Shown piece by piece: positions 1 through 5,152 of a stretch of DNA of 14,757 nucleotides (position 1 is the stretch's first letter; each line of letters starts with the position of its first letter). A program made the translations under genes and the position numbers. The stretch is from an uncultured bacterium (lineage in GTDB: Bacteria; Bacillota; Clostridia; TANB77; CAG-508), in NCBI GenBank assembly GCA_905215615.1, contig CAJMQM010000023.1:1-14757 (forward strand), given 5' to 3'. Below the pieces are notes generated by a model. It saw nothing but the letters and a program-made list of their open reading frames with translations. It did no database searches and had not been told where the DNA came from.

Positions 1-1
1 A

Positions 2-97
2 GCTATGAATTATATTGAAAAAAACAGTAATTTAAAAATTGATGATAGTTGGTATAAAGCAAAAGAAAAAATATTGAAAGGAGCTAACAATGGTTAA
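2..97 (+). CDS. C-terminal end of an unrecognised small protein (partial)
   Basis: A reading frame is open from the left edge of the window and ends at TAA 95-97, encoding at least 31 residues that finish in ...KAKEKILKGANNG. There is an in-frame ATG at 5-7, but its upstream region lies outside the window, so I cannot tell whether that is the start or whether the gene begins further left. The last 8 bases overlap the start of the next gene, the compact packing seen throughout this block. No motif is recognisable. Confidence 0.45.
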   Translation, partial: AMNYIEKNSNLKIDDSWYKAKEKILKGANNG

Positions 98-260
98 AAT
101 TTATCATCATAAAAATAAAAAAAGTAAATACGAAAAAACAAAAATAAGAATAAGTTTTAAAAGTAAATATCAAACACCGTTGTTTATGATTATAAGAGAA
201 TATTACGATAAAAAAACAAATGAAATTACCTATGCAGAAGTATTATTTGAAATAGAATAA
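90..260 (+). CDS. Small hypothetical phage protein, 56 aa
   Basis: ATG at 90 is preceded by AAAGGAG (77-83) with a 6-base gap, a good ribosome binding site, and the frame runs to TAA 258-260. The first 20 residues are strongly basic (MVKIYHHKNKKSKYEKTKIR). The rest looks like beta strands ending in an acidic tail (...YAEVLFEIE). It overlaps the preceding partial gene by 8 bases and is followed 14 bases later by the next gene, so it probably sits in the same operon. I do not recognise the family; a nucleic-acid-binding role would be a guess from charge alone. Confidence 0.6.
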   Translation: MVKIYHHKNKKSKYEKTKIRISFKSKYQTPLFMIIREYYDKKTNEITYAEVLFEIE

Positions 261-274
261 AGAAGAGGTGCAGA

Positions 275-568
275 ATGTCAAATATATATGATATGTCCGG
301 AAAAAAGAAAGTAATATTTACAGAAAATACTAAAACAGATATTACATATAAAGAAATAATGAAAATAATAATAGAACATGCTACAGAAGAGGGATGTCAT
401 CAAATATTTTGTGATGGTGGAATAAATATGTGCCCATCAGATGTATTTGGACCAGAAAAAATAGATAAGCAAAAAGAAGAAGATATTTGCAATTTTGAAA
501 GTATAGGCTGTATAAAATGCTGGACTAATGCTATAGAGAATTTAAGAAAGGAAAATAAAGATGTTTAA
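275..568 (+). CDS. Small cysteine-rich phage protein, putative zinc binder
   Basis: This 97-residue protein has six cysteines (C41, C46, C53, C72, C79, C82). The C-terminal part reads MCPSDVFGPEK, then a cysteine at 72 and CIKCW at 79-83, followed by a short amphipathic helix. Small phage proteins with a 'CP...(G)...C...C..CW..A' ending are common in Firmicute phages near the end of the early region. The cysteine spacing suggests a metal-binding knuckle, but no function is established that I can name. The start is supported by AGAGGTG (264-270) just upstream. The last 8 bases overlap the next gene, implying coupled translation. Confidence 0.7.
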   Translation: MSNIYDMSGKKKVIFTENTKTDITYKEIMKIIIEHATEEGCHQIFCDGGINMCPSDVFGPEKIDKQKEEDICNFESIGCIKCWTNAIENLRKENKDV

Positions 569-773
569 TGAAATTTGGGAAAGTATAAAAGAAATATTTA
601 CATTAATATATAACAGAATTAAAAAATATTTAATAAAACCGGCTTACATTACTTTATCATTATTTAGTTTATATTGTTTTATAAATTATCTGATACATTA
701 TGAAATATTATTAGCATTTGGAAATTTATTTGCAGCAATAGTATTTTTAAAATTATTAGAAGGGAGCGAATAA
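561..773 (+). CDS. Small membrane protein, 70 aa
   Basis: The N-terminal 26 residues form a charged amphipathic segment (IWESIKEI...RIKKYLIK). Two hydrophobic stretches follow at about residues 28-46 (AYITLSLFSLYCFINYLI) and 49-66, consistent with two membrane helices joined by a short HYE turn. The start lies inside the end of the previous gene and has GAAAGGA at 546-552. No family is recognised. Small two-helix proteins in phage early regions can be exclusion factors or holin-like, but it is far from any lysis module and nothing here decides between those options. Confidence 0.6.
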   Translation: MFNEIWESIKEIFTLIYNRIKKYLIKPAYITLSLFSLYCFINYLIHYEILLAFGNLFAAIVFLKLLEGSE

Positions 774-779
774 TAAATT

Positions 780-1394
780 ATGGAAGACTGTTTAATTATA
801 GGTATAGATATAGCAGAAGGAAAAGATATAAGTTGTATGTCTGTTATTAGAAAAAATGGGGAAGAAATGCAAGTAATAAACCAATTATATAATACAGAAG
901 CGGAAGATATATATTACAAATTAATAAATGTTTATGCAAAAGCACAATTTCCATTGATACAAGAAGAGGCAATAAAAAGAGGAATGAATAAAATATATAA
1001 TATATATTCATATAAAGAAATATTAGAAACAATGAAAGAAACAATAAAATTAAAACATTATACTGAAAATGAAAGAAATTATATATTAAATAATTCGATA
1101 CCTAAAAAAATGAGTGAAATATTAGCGGTATTTTGGCTAACACATACGAACGATGAATTTTTTAATTATTTTGGGTTTAATTGGGTGCCACCTATGAAAT
1201 TACAGGAAAAAGCAAGAACTATAATAAATATAAAAGGAAGAGAAGAAGCGGAAAAACTAGCAAATATGGCATTAGTTAATTTTAAAAAGTCTGATATGGA
1301 ATTAGACAAAGAAATTTTAAAAGATATAGAAAAAAATATAACATTAAATTTTGGCGTACCTAAAAATTATTTGAAAGGGGCTACTTATGAGTAA
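780..1394 (+). CDS. Hypothetical protein with an RNase H-fold-like N-terminal strand motif
   Basis: A 204-residue protein whose N-terminus (residues 5-22) reads LIIGIDIAEGKDISCMSV. That pattern, a hydrophobic strand ending in an acidic residue, a Gly-rich turn and a second strand, closely parallels the first nuclease strand of this phage's own large terminase (AGIDLSSGGDLTTIS). It suggests an RNase H/actin-type beta hairpin with D10 as candidate metal ligand. The remainder (about 45-204) is helical, charged and unrecognised, and I cannot point to the other acidic residues of a complete active site, so catalysis is uncertain. AAGGGAG (760-766) lies a rather long 13 bases upstream of the ATG, but an in-frame TAA at 774 leaves no better ATG. 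The gene overlaps the next by 8 bases. Confidence 0.65.
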   Translation: MEDCLIIGIDIAEGKDISCMSVIRKNGEEMQVINQLYNTEAEDIYYKLINVYAKAQFPLIQEEAIKRGMNKIYNIYSYKEILETMKETIKLKHYTENERNYILNNSIPKKMSEILAVFWLTHTNDEFFNYFGFNWVPPMKLQEKARTIINIKGREEAEKLANMALVNFKKSDMELDKEILKDIEKNITLNFGVPKNYLKGATYE

Positions 1395-1620
1395 GGAAAT
1401 AACACTTGAAGAATACGTTTTAACAAATTTACACCCGAGCGACTGGGGCTATTATATAAGATTAAAAGACAATATAGAATATCAGGTTTATTTTAGAAAA
1501 CTAAGAGGGCAAAAATTGTATTATTTCATAAAAAAGGACAACGAAGAAATAAGACTAGATGAAGAAGTAAGAAAATGTTTCTTACAAAGTAAAAGAGAAT
1601 ATGAGAGGTACGGAATATGA
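1387..1620 (+). CDS. Hypothetical small phage protein, 77 aa
   Basis: The start is supported by AAAGGGG (1374-1380), 6 bases ahead of the ATG and inside the end of the previous gene. The sequence has an N-terminal acidic helix (SKEITLEEYVLTNL), a probable beta-rich middle full of Tyr and Phe (YYIRLKDNIEYQVYF), and a charged C-terminal helix. Its stop overlaps the next start as ATGA (1617-1620), the classical arrangement for translational coupling. I do not recognise the family. Confidence 0.65.
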   Translation: MSKEITLEEYVLTNLHPSDWGYYIRLKDNIEYQVYFRKLRGQKLYYFIKKDNEEIRLDEEVRKCFLQSKREYERYGI

Positions 1621-2039
1621 AAAATTGTTTTAAAGAAGCGGAAAGAATCATAAAACAAGAAAACATAAAAGCAATAAAAAGAAAGAAAAATCAAAGAAAA
1701 CATTTAATAAATACAATAGATTCATTAATTAGTGGTGGAATATCTGTTTTTGATTTAGAAGTGGTAAACAAAAACGCTATAAAAATAAATTATAGAGATA
1801 AAATAAAGGAACAAAATATAAAAATAAGAGAATTAGAGGAAAAATTCAACCAAGCACAAATTTTGATAAGAGCTAGAAATGAAAGAATACGAGATAAAGA
1901 TAAAATAATAAATTTAATGGAGGAACAATTAGCAGGTTTAGCAATATTTGATAATGATATAGAAAATGCCTTAATTTTAGGCGATAAAGAAGAGGTTAAA
2001 AATTATTATGAAAGGAAAGCAGCAAATGAAGAAGAATAA
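1617..2039 (+). CDS. Hypothetical coiled-coil protein, 140 aa
   Basis: The N-terminal 30 residues are highly basic (KQENIKAIKRKKNQRKH). Residues about 58-107 show a heptad-like run of hydrophobic residues between charged ones (IKEQNIKIRELEEKFNQA, then ARNERIRDKDKIINLMEEQL), typical of a parallel coiled coil. A short acidic tail follows. The start is in a 4-base ATGA overlap with the previous gene and has GAGAGG 8 bases upstream. The architecture (basic head plus coiled coil) would suit a DNA- or RNA-associated oligomer, but I recognise no specific family. Confidence 0.65.
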   Translation: MKNCFKEAERIIKQENIKAIKRKKNQRKHLINTIDSLISGGISVFDLEVVNKNAIKINYRDKIKEQNIKIRELEEKFNQAQILIRARNERIRDKDKIINLMEEQLAGLAIFDNDIENALILGDKEEVKNYYERKAANEEE

Positions 2040-2325
2040 AAAACAAAATTTAAAAGAAGTTGCTTATTTAAGAGAAATAAACAAGGAAAGAATAAAAATA
2101 AATGAAAAATTAAACAATACTTTAAAAGATTTAGTAAGAAAAGGCGAAAATTTGGAAAATTACGAAATATGGGCTAATAAAAAATGTGATATTTTTATAC
2201 AACCTGTGTTTATTATAAAAAAATATGCTAAGGATTTAGAAAAGGAAGGTTTTGACAAAGATATAGCTTATGTAATAGTAAAAATAGATCCAGAAGCGGG
2301 AGAAATAGAAAATGAAACAAATTAA
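2026..2325 (+). CDS. Hypothetical charged protein, 99 aa
   Basis: I place the start at ATG 2026 because AAAGGA (2011-2016) sits 9 bases upstream. An in-frame ATG at 2008 would add six residues (MKGKQQ) but has only a distant AGAGG, 12 bases away. The protein starts very basic (MKKNKKQNLKE), continues as helices, and ends with an acidic tail (IDPEAGEIENETN). It overlaps the preceding coiled-coil gene and the following gene by 14 bases, so all three are probably translated together. No family is recognised. Confidence 0.6.
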   Translation: MKKNKKQNLKEVAYLREINKERIKINEKLNNTLKDLVRKGENLENYEIWANKKCDIFIQPVFIIKKYAKDLEKEGFDKDIAYVIVKIDPEAGEIENETN

Positions 2326-2704
2326 TTACGAAGATGTAACAATAGCAGATATACAAACACTCTATAAAACAGGTTATATAACAGAAATTACATTTGACGC
2401 AGATAGTAAAACAATAAGCCTAAAAAATGATGAATATTTAGCAATAAAAGAAGTATTTGATAATTTAATAAATGCAGTACAAAAAGTTGCAGAAGCAGTA
2501 TGCGAAGTAGGTAAAAAAATGGCAGAATCTTTAAGTTTAATTTTTCAAAATCTTAGTAATAAGAAATTAACAAAGAAAAAGTTTATAAAATTATTACAAA
2601 GTGAAGGAATACAACGAAATACAATAAATGAAATTGTAAAAGGCAATAAAGAGCCCTATACATATATGAGATATTATAGAACATTACAGAATCTCAAAAG
2701 ATGA
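2312..2704 (+). CDS. Hypothetical phage protein with 'K-x-F-x-K-L-L...GI-x-RN' C-terminal domain
   Basis: Residues about 84-130 (KLTKKKFIKLLQSEGIQRNT..., then YTYMRYYRTLQ) resemble a helical domain seen at the end of several Firmicute phage proteins encoded near the replication/regulation boundary. Its typical signature is K-x-F-x-K-x-L-(M)-S-x-G-I-x-RN. The look of the segment (recognition-helix-like, with NTINEIVKGN) suggests a small DNA-binding fold, though this is inference. Residues 1-80 are acidic with an alanine-rich helix (VQKVAEAVCEVGKKMAES). GGGAG lies 9 bases upstream of the start, and the stop is followed 13 bases later by the next gene, making it the immediate upstream neighbour of the regulator. 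Confidence 0.65.
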   Translation: MKQINYEDVTIADIQTLYKTGYITEITFDADSKTISLKNDEYLAIKEVFDNLINAVQKVAEAVCEVGKKMAESLSLIFQNLSNKKLTKKKFIKLLQSEGIQRNTINEIVKGNKEPYTYMRYYRTLQNLKR

Positions 2705-2717
2705 AAGGAGTAACGTT

Positions 2718-2927
2718 ATGTATGAAAAATGCGATATAGAAGAAATGTTAAAAGGGTATTTAGTAAGTAAATCCCAGTTAGAAGAATTGGAAAATAAAAT
2801 TGCGAAGAATAAAGTATTATTATCATACAATGGTAAGAAATATACAGAAAGTGAAGAAGAAGTAATAGAAGGAATGTCGTTAAGTTCGCCAGCTATATCA
2901 GATATGCCGAAGCGGAAATACAAATAA
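2718..2927 (+). CDS. N-terminal half of a frame-broken DUF1492/ArpU-like regulator
   Basis: AAAGGAG (2704-2710) and ATG 2718 give a clear start. The 69 codons encode an N-terminal coiled coil (KSQLEELENKIAKNKVLL) followed by SLSSPAISDMPK (residues 54-65). The SP..S.MPK element is the linker characteristic of the DUF1492 family of small Firmicute phage regulators, which normally continues with a Gly/Asn/Pro-rich stretch and a C-terminal sigma-4-like helix-turn-helix. Here the frame instead ends four codons later at TAA 2925-2927. The expected continuation is found immediately downstream in the +1 frame (see next entry), so this is half of a single split gene, either mutated or recoded, rather than an independent small protein. 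Confidence 0.75.
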   Translation: MYEKCDIEEMLKGYLVSKSQLEELENKIAKNKVLLSYNGKKYTESEEEVIEGMSLSSPAISDMPKRKYK

Positions 2928-3261
2928 AATAAATAAACCAACAGAAAACATAGCATTATCATACAAGGACAAATTAACATATATCAATAAGGTTGATAAA
3001 ATAAAGTTAATGAATGAAAATGTAAGAAATGAAGAAAAAGCAGAGCCATTACGTGATCTTGTAGGAAAAGTTGATAGAATGTTAAAGGCACTAAATAATG
3101 AACAAAGGTTAATTGTAAAAACTTACTATATGTACGAGCCTAAATGGAACTATGTTAATAATACATATTTTGAAGTATATAAGGAAACAAGAACAGTAAA
3201 TCAATTAAAAAATATAAGGGATGCAGCTATGCAAATTATGTTAAAAGTAATAAATGTGTAA
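2914..3261 (+). CDS. C-terminal half of the frame-broken DUF1492/ArpU-like regulator (sigma-4-like HTH)
   Basis: In the +1 frame relative to the preceding gene, codons from 2914 read GNTNKINKPTENIALSYKDK, exactly what should follow ...SDMPK in this family. A helical segment follows, then LNNEQRLIVKTYY and YFEVYKETRTVNQLKNIR near the C-terminus, matching a sigma-region-4-type helix-turn-helix. This frame is open only after a stop at 2881-2883, so the overlap window for a shift is 2884-2924. Skipping one base at C2913 joins the halves into about 180 residues. An internal ATG at 3010 has no convincing ribosome binding site and would lose the linker, so independent expression is unlikely. As last gene before the control region it may activate late transcription; that role is inferred from ArpU/RinA-like position and fold. 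Confidence 0.65.
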   Translation, partial: GNTNKINKPTENIALSYKDKLTYINKVDKIKLMNENVRNEEKAEPLRDLVGKVDRMLKALNNEQRLIVKTYYMYEPKWNYVNNTYFEVYKETRTVNQLKNIRDAAMQIMLKVINV

Positions 3262-3272
3262 AAAATCAAAAA

Positions 3273-3296
3273 TTGGTCAGAAATTTGGTAGAAATT
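3273..3296 (+). repeat. Tandem 12-bp direct repeats, candidate activator site
   Basis: TTGGTCAGAAAT (3273-3284) is followed at once by TTGGTAGAAATT (3285-3296). The two units share TTGGT and AGAAAT and have a 12-base period, near one helical turn. They begin 12 bases after the stop of the regulator gene and lie 16 bases before the first TATAAT. This is the position expected of a binding site for a dimeric activator that replaces a poor -35 box. Function is inferred. Confidence 0.45.
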
Positions 3297-3312
3297 ATAA
3301 ATTACTTTGTAA

Positions 3313-3324
3313 TATAATTATAAT
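3313..3324 (+). promoter_or_regulatory. Candidate late promoter -10 boxes
   Basis: Two TATAAT hexamers lie end to end, at 3313-3318 and 3319-3324. No TTGACA-like box occurs 16-18 bases upstream of either, and the closest weak match (TTGGTA 3285-3290) is 22 bases from the first box. A -10 element lacking a proper -35 but preceded by direct repeats fits an activator-dependent promoter. In such AT-rich DNA, chance TATAAT matches are common, so confidence is limited. Confidence 0.35.
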
Positions 3325-3426
3325 TGGAGAAAGTTTAAGAGTACATCTTAAATAATTCTCTACTAAAAGGATATTCCCCTTTTATTTTAGCCAGTAAAAG
3401 AGTTCTATTTTATAGGACTCTTTTTT
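3325..3426 (+). ncRNA. Candidate structured leader or small RNA with three hairpins
   Basis: Three consecutive stem-loops follow the promoter-like boxes. Hairpin 1 (3325-3362) has an outer stem TGGAGAA/TTCTCTA (with one G-U), a small internal loop and a perfect inner 7-bp stem TTTAAGA (3334-3340)/TCTTAAA (3346-3352). Hairpin 2 pairs TAAAAGG (3364-3370) with CCTTTTA (3378-3384). Hairpin 3 is the intrinsic terminator at 3396-3426. Transcription from the adjacent -10 boxes would give an RNA of about 100 nucleotides ending at the terminator. It could be a free small RNA or a cis-acting attenuator/antitermination leader for the late operon. No known RNA family is recognised. Confidence 0.35.
3396..3426 (+). 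terminator. Rho-independent terminator
   Basis: A long stem pairs AAAAGAGTTCTAT (3396-3408) with ATAGGACTCTTTT (3412-3424), with one G-U pair and a 3-base loop. It merges into a run of six T (3421-3426). This is a convincing intrinsic terminator on the + strand. It would stop transcripts of the upstream early operon, and also any initiating at the boxes near 3313-3324 unless they are antiterminated. Confidence 0.8.
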
Positions 3427-3609
3427 GGTGCTTTTAATTAATTTAGTGAAGTTTTTTAATAATGTAATACCAGTTCTTTAGAAATTCCAAAAGAAAGCTC
3501 CTATTAAATAAATTAAGTATGTTTTTCAGATAAACCTCCTGTAAAAATATAGATAAAAAACAATATTGTTTCTTCACGAATTAATTATTGAAAAAGCGAG
3601 GTAGTAGCC
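3427..3609. other. Non-coding stretch with a 14-bp palindrome upstream of the packaging genes
   Basis: No plausible gene is present. AAACAATATTGTTT (3558-3571) is a perfect palindrome 38 bases before the next start codon and could be an operator. TTCAGA (3525-3530) and TATAGA (3548-3553), 17 bases apart, form a weak sigma-A-like promoter that could drive the genes from 3610 onward downstream of the terminator. On the - strand, CAGGAGG (3535-3541) looks like a ribosome binding site but no ATG follows it. Confidence 0.3.
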
Positions 3610-3807
3610 ATGAAAGAATACAAAAGTAAAATATGTCCGAACTGTATAAACAAAGTATGTAGTAATAATATAGTTACTATTGTAAAAGGAGAAACAACAA
3701 TTACAAAATGCAATGATTATATAGCAAGGAAAACAGATAATAAGAAATACTTAGACAAATATATAAACGAAATAAAACTAAGGGGAATAATAAGAAATGA
3801 TAGTTAA
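3610..3807 (+). CDS. Small cysteine-rich protein, putative zinc ribbon, 65 aa
   Basis: The protein begins KEYKSKICPNCINKVCSNN, with C9, C12 and C17, and has a fourth cysteine at C34 (TKCNDYI). The pattern C-x2-C-x4-C...C is a likely metal-binding knuckle. Small proteins of this layout commonly precede the HNH endonuclease and terminase genes in clostridial-type phages, but their function is not known to me. AGCGAGG (3595-3601) lies 8 bases upstream of the ATG. Its last 11 bases overlap the HNH gene, indicating coupled expression with the packaging module. Confidence 0.7.
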   Translation: MKEYKSKICPNCINKVCSNNIVTIVKGETTITKCNDYIARKTDNKKYLDKYINEIKLRGIIRNDS

Positions 3808-4258
3808 AATGTGTGCAAAATGCAAGAAAATAATTGAATATCCTAATAGGTATTGTAGTGAATGCCAAGCAAAAGTAGATAAAGAAATGGAAGAAAGGCA
3901 GAAACAATATAACTATAGATATGATAAAAAAAGAGATCCTAAGTTAGTTAAGTTTCGTAAAAGTAAGGAATGGTTGCAGTTAAAAGAAAGATATTTACAA
4001 GACTTACAGCATAAATACGGAGATATAAAGTATGAGTATAGATGTGAAGACTGTATAGAAGAAAACAAAAAAGATCCTACTTATGAAATACAATTAGCAG
4101 AAGAAGTACATCATTTAGAATTTATAGAAACACCAGAGGGCTGGAAAAGAAGACTAGACTACTATAACTTACGTGCATTATGCCATGCACACCATGACAA
4201 AAGACATAATCGTTTTCAAAAGAAAGAAAGGGGGAATAAATATGATGCAAGAAAATAA
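3797..4258 (+). CDS. HNH endonuclease, packaging-associated
   Basis: A 153-residue HNH protein. The N-terminus carries a zinc ribbon (C6-x2-C9...C20-x2-C23). The middle has the phage-HNH signature YDKKRDPKLVKFRKSKEWLQ (about 42-61). The catalytic domain contains C83-x2-C86, H105-H106 (EVHHLEF), N124 (YYNLRALC) and C129-H130-x-H132-H133, giving the beta-beta-alpha-metal HNH site flanked by a structural zinc site. HNH proteins next to terminase genes are known components of cos-type packaging machines, working with TerL to nick at cos. The position a few genes before terS supports that role over a homing endonuclease. Translation starts at ATG 3797 behind AGGGG (3781-3785). The gene overlaps both neighbours. 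Confidence 0.9.
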   Translation: MIVKMCAKCKKIIEYPNRYCSECQAKVDKEMEERQKQYNYRYDKKRDPKLVKFRKSKEWLQLKERYLQDLQHKYGDIKYEYRCEDCIEENKKDPTYEIQLAEEVHHLEFIETPEGWKRRLDYYNLRALCHAHHDKRHNRFQKKERGNKYDARK

Positions 4259-4508
4259 ACAGCAAGATAATGTAGTTACTGTAGAGGTTAATGTGAATCC
4301 GGAAAAAGCAAAACTATTTGTAAATGATTTAGTAAGACTATTAAATAGTTATGGACTAGATGGTATTAATATATGTAATGAAACAACAATACAAATAAAC
4401 TTATTAGACTTAATGGATTACAGAGTAAGACCTTTAAAACCTACACAGGTTATACAAACTAAGCCAGATAGCTTAGTACAAAATAGAATAAATGATATAA
4501 CAAAGTAA
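4242..4508 (+). CDS. Hypothetical phage protein, 88 aa
   Basis: The frame is open from further upstream, but the real start is almost certainly ATG 4242: GGGGG (4230-4234) sits 7 bases ahead, and the upstream codons lie within the HNH gene. The protein (MMQENKQQDNVVTVEVNVNP...) looks like a small alpha/beta domain: a beta strand, a helix (KAKLFVNDLVRLLNSYG), further strands (INICNETTIQINLL), and a flexible polar C-terminus. I do not recognise it. It overlaps the HNH gene by 17 bases and is followed 17 bases later by the acidic-protein gene. Confidence 0.65.
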   Translation: MMQENKQQDNVVTVEVNVNPEKAKLFVNDLVRLLNSYGLDGINICNETTIQINLLDLMDYRVRPLKPTQVIQTKPDSLVQNRINDITK

Positions 4509-4525
4509 AGAAAGGATGATTTAAA

Positions 4526-4978
4526 ATGAAACATATAGCAGATAAAGGATACACAGATGTAGTATTAAATAGACATATAGATAAGGATGCAATATTAGAA
4601 GAGGAGTACGCAAAAGACAATAAAGAATTAACAGAAGAAAGAATAAATTATTTAGTAAATGAAAGAAATTTATACATACCTGTTGAAGAAGAGGAAACAC
4701 CAGATGACAAACAAGAAACAACAGAGGAAGATAACAAAGAAAAAATAACAAACGAAGTAGAAGAAAGCAACGAAGAAGAAACACAAAAAGAAAATGAATC
4801 AGAAGAATTAGAAGAAGAAAAAGAAGAGGCAACAAATGTTGAAACAGAAGAAGTAAAAGAAGATAAAGAAGCTGTTGAAGAGGAAGAAAGCAACGAGAAA
4901 GAAACAACAGAAGAAGAAACAAAAAAGAATACTACTAAAAGCAAAACAAAAAATACAAAAAAAGATAATGAAAAATAA
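4526..4978 (+). CDS. Acidic low-complexity protein with small N-terminal domain
   Basis: Residues 1-52 (KGYTDVVLNRHIDKD... ERINYLVNERNLYIPVE) resemble a short phage domain of the form 'YTD-x-x-LNR...G...-ERA-x-x-L' found in small structural-region proteins. From about 53 to 133 the chain is an almost uninterrupted Glu/Lys/Thr/Asn low-complexity tail, dominated by glutamate. It ends with a basic Thr/Lys stretch (KKNTTKSKTKNTKKDNEK). GAAAGGATGA just upstream supports the start. It is the last gene before the candidate cos region and terS. Function is unknown; decoration, scaffolding and DNA-mimic roles are all conceivable. Long open frames on the opposite strand here are artefacts of the repetitive GAA/GAAGAA composition. 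Confidence 0.7.
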   Translation: MKHIADKGYTDVVLNRHIDKDAILEEEYAKDNKELTEERINYLVNERNLYIPVEEEETPDDKQETTEEDNKEKITNEVEESNEEETQKENESEELEEEKEEATNVETEEVKEDKEAVEEEESNEKETTEEETKKNTTKSKTKNTKKDNEK

Positions 4979-4992
4979 TTAAAAATTTTACG

Positions 4993-5091
4993 AACAGCTG
5001 TTACAATTACCCGTAGGGGGTGGTCAAAAAAGTATTGCTATCCTATGGGGAACCGGTGCAGGGGAGGTCTTCGTAGAAAAAACTCCCCATA
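4993..5091. other. GC-rich non-coding element, candidate cos/packaging site
   Basis: In a very AT-rich window this 144-base gap suddenly contains CCGTAGGGGGTGGTC (5011-5025), TATGGGG (5044-5050), ACCGGT (5052-5057) and GCAGGGGAGG, then CTCCCCATA (5083-5091). Inverted repeats are TATGGGG/CCCCATA (5044-5050 with 5085-5091), GGGGAG/CTCCCC (5061-5066 with 5083-5088) and a palindrome AACAGCTGTT (4993-5002). Dense inverted repeats directly before terS and downstream of an HNH gene are the expected setting of a cos site. The exact cut positions cannot be read from sequence alone. Confidence 0.5.
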
Positions 5092-5152
5092 ATCGCTTCA
5101 TCAGTAGCACCAAAATTCAAAAATGCGTATGCTAAAAATAGAGGTGGGAATT

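Noticed and set aside
3010..3261. Independent gene starting at ATG 3010
   Set aside because: The nearest AAGG is about 17 bases away and the family's conserved linker is encoded upstream in the same frame, so this is the second half of the split regulator.
3430..3541. Possible minus-strand mini-gene: GGAG about 8 bases before a TTG start encoding MEFLKNWYYIIKKLH, with a further CAGGAGG upstream
   Set aside because: Only 15 codons from a TTG start, no ATG after the better ribosome binding site, and no clear minus-strand promoter. It could be a leader peptide or toxin, but the evidence is too thin.
4521..4944. Two long minus-strand open frames rich in Leu/Phe or Ser/Val opposite the acidic protein
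   Set aside because: They are mirror images of the GAA-rich repeat (GAA read backwards gives TTC and its phases), have no ribosome binding site, and lie opposite a gene with a good start and syntenic position.
5045..5092. 15-codon frame starting at the ATG in TATGGGG
   Set aside because: No ribosome binding site, and its Gly/Arg content merely reflects the G-rich candidate packaging element.
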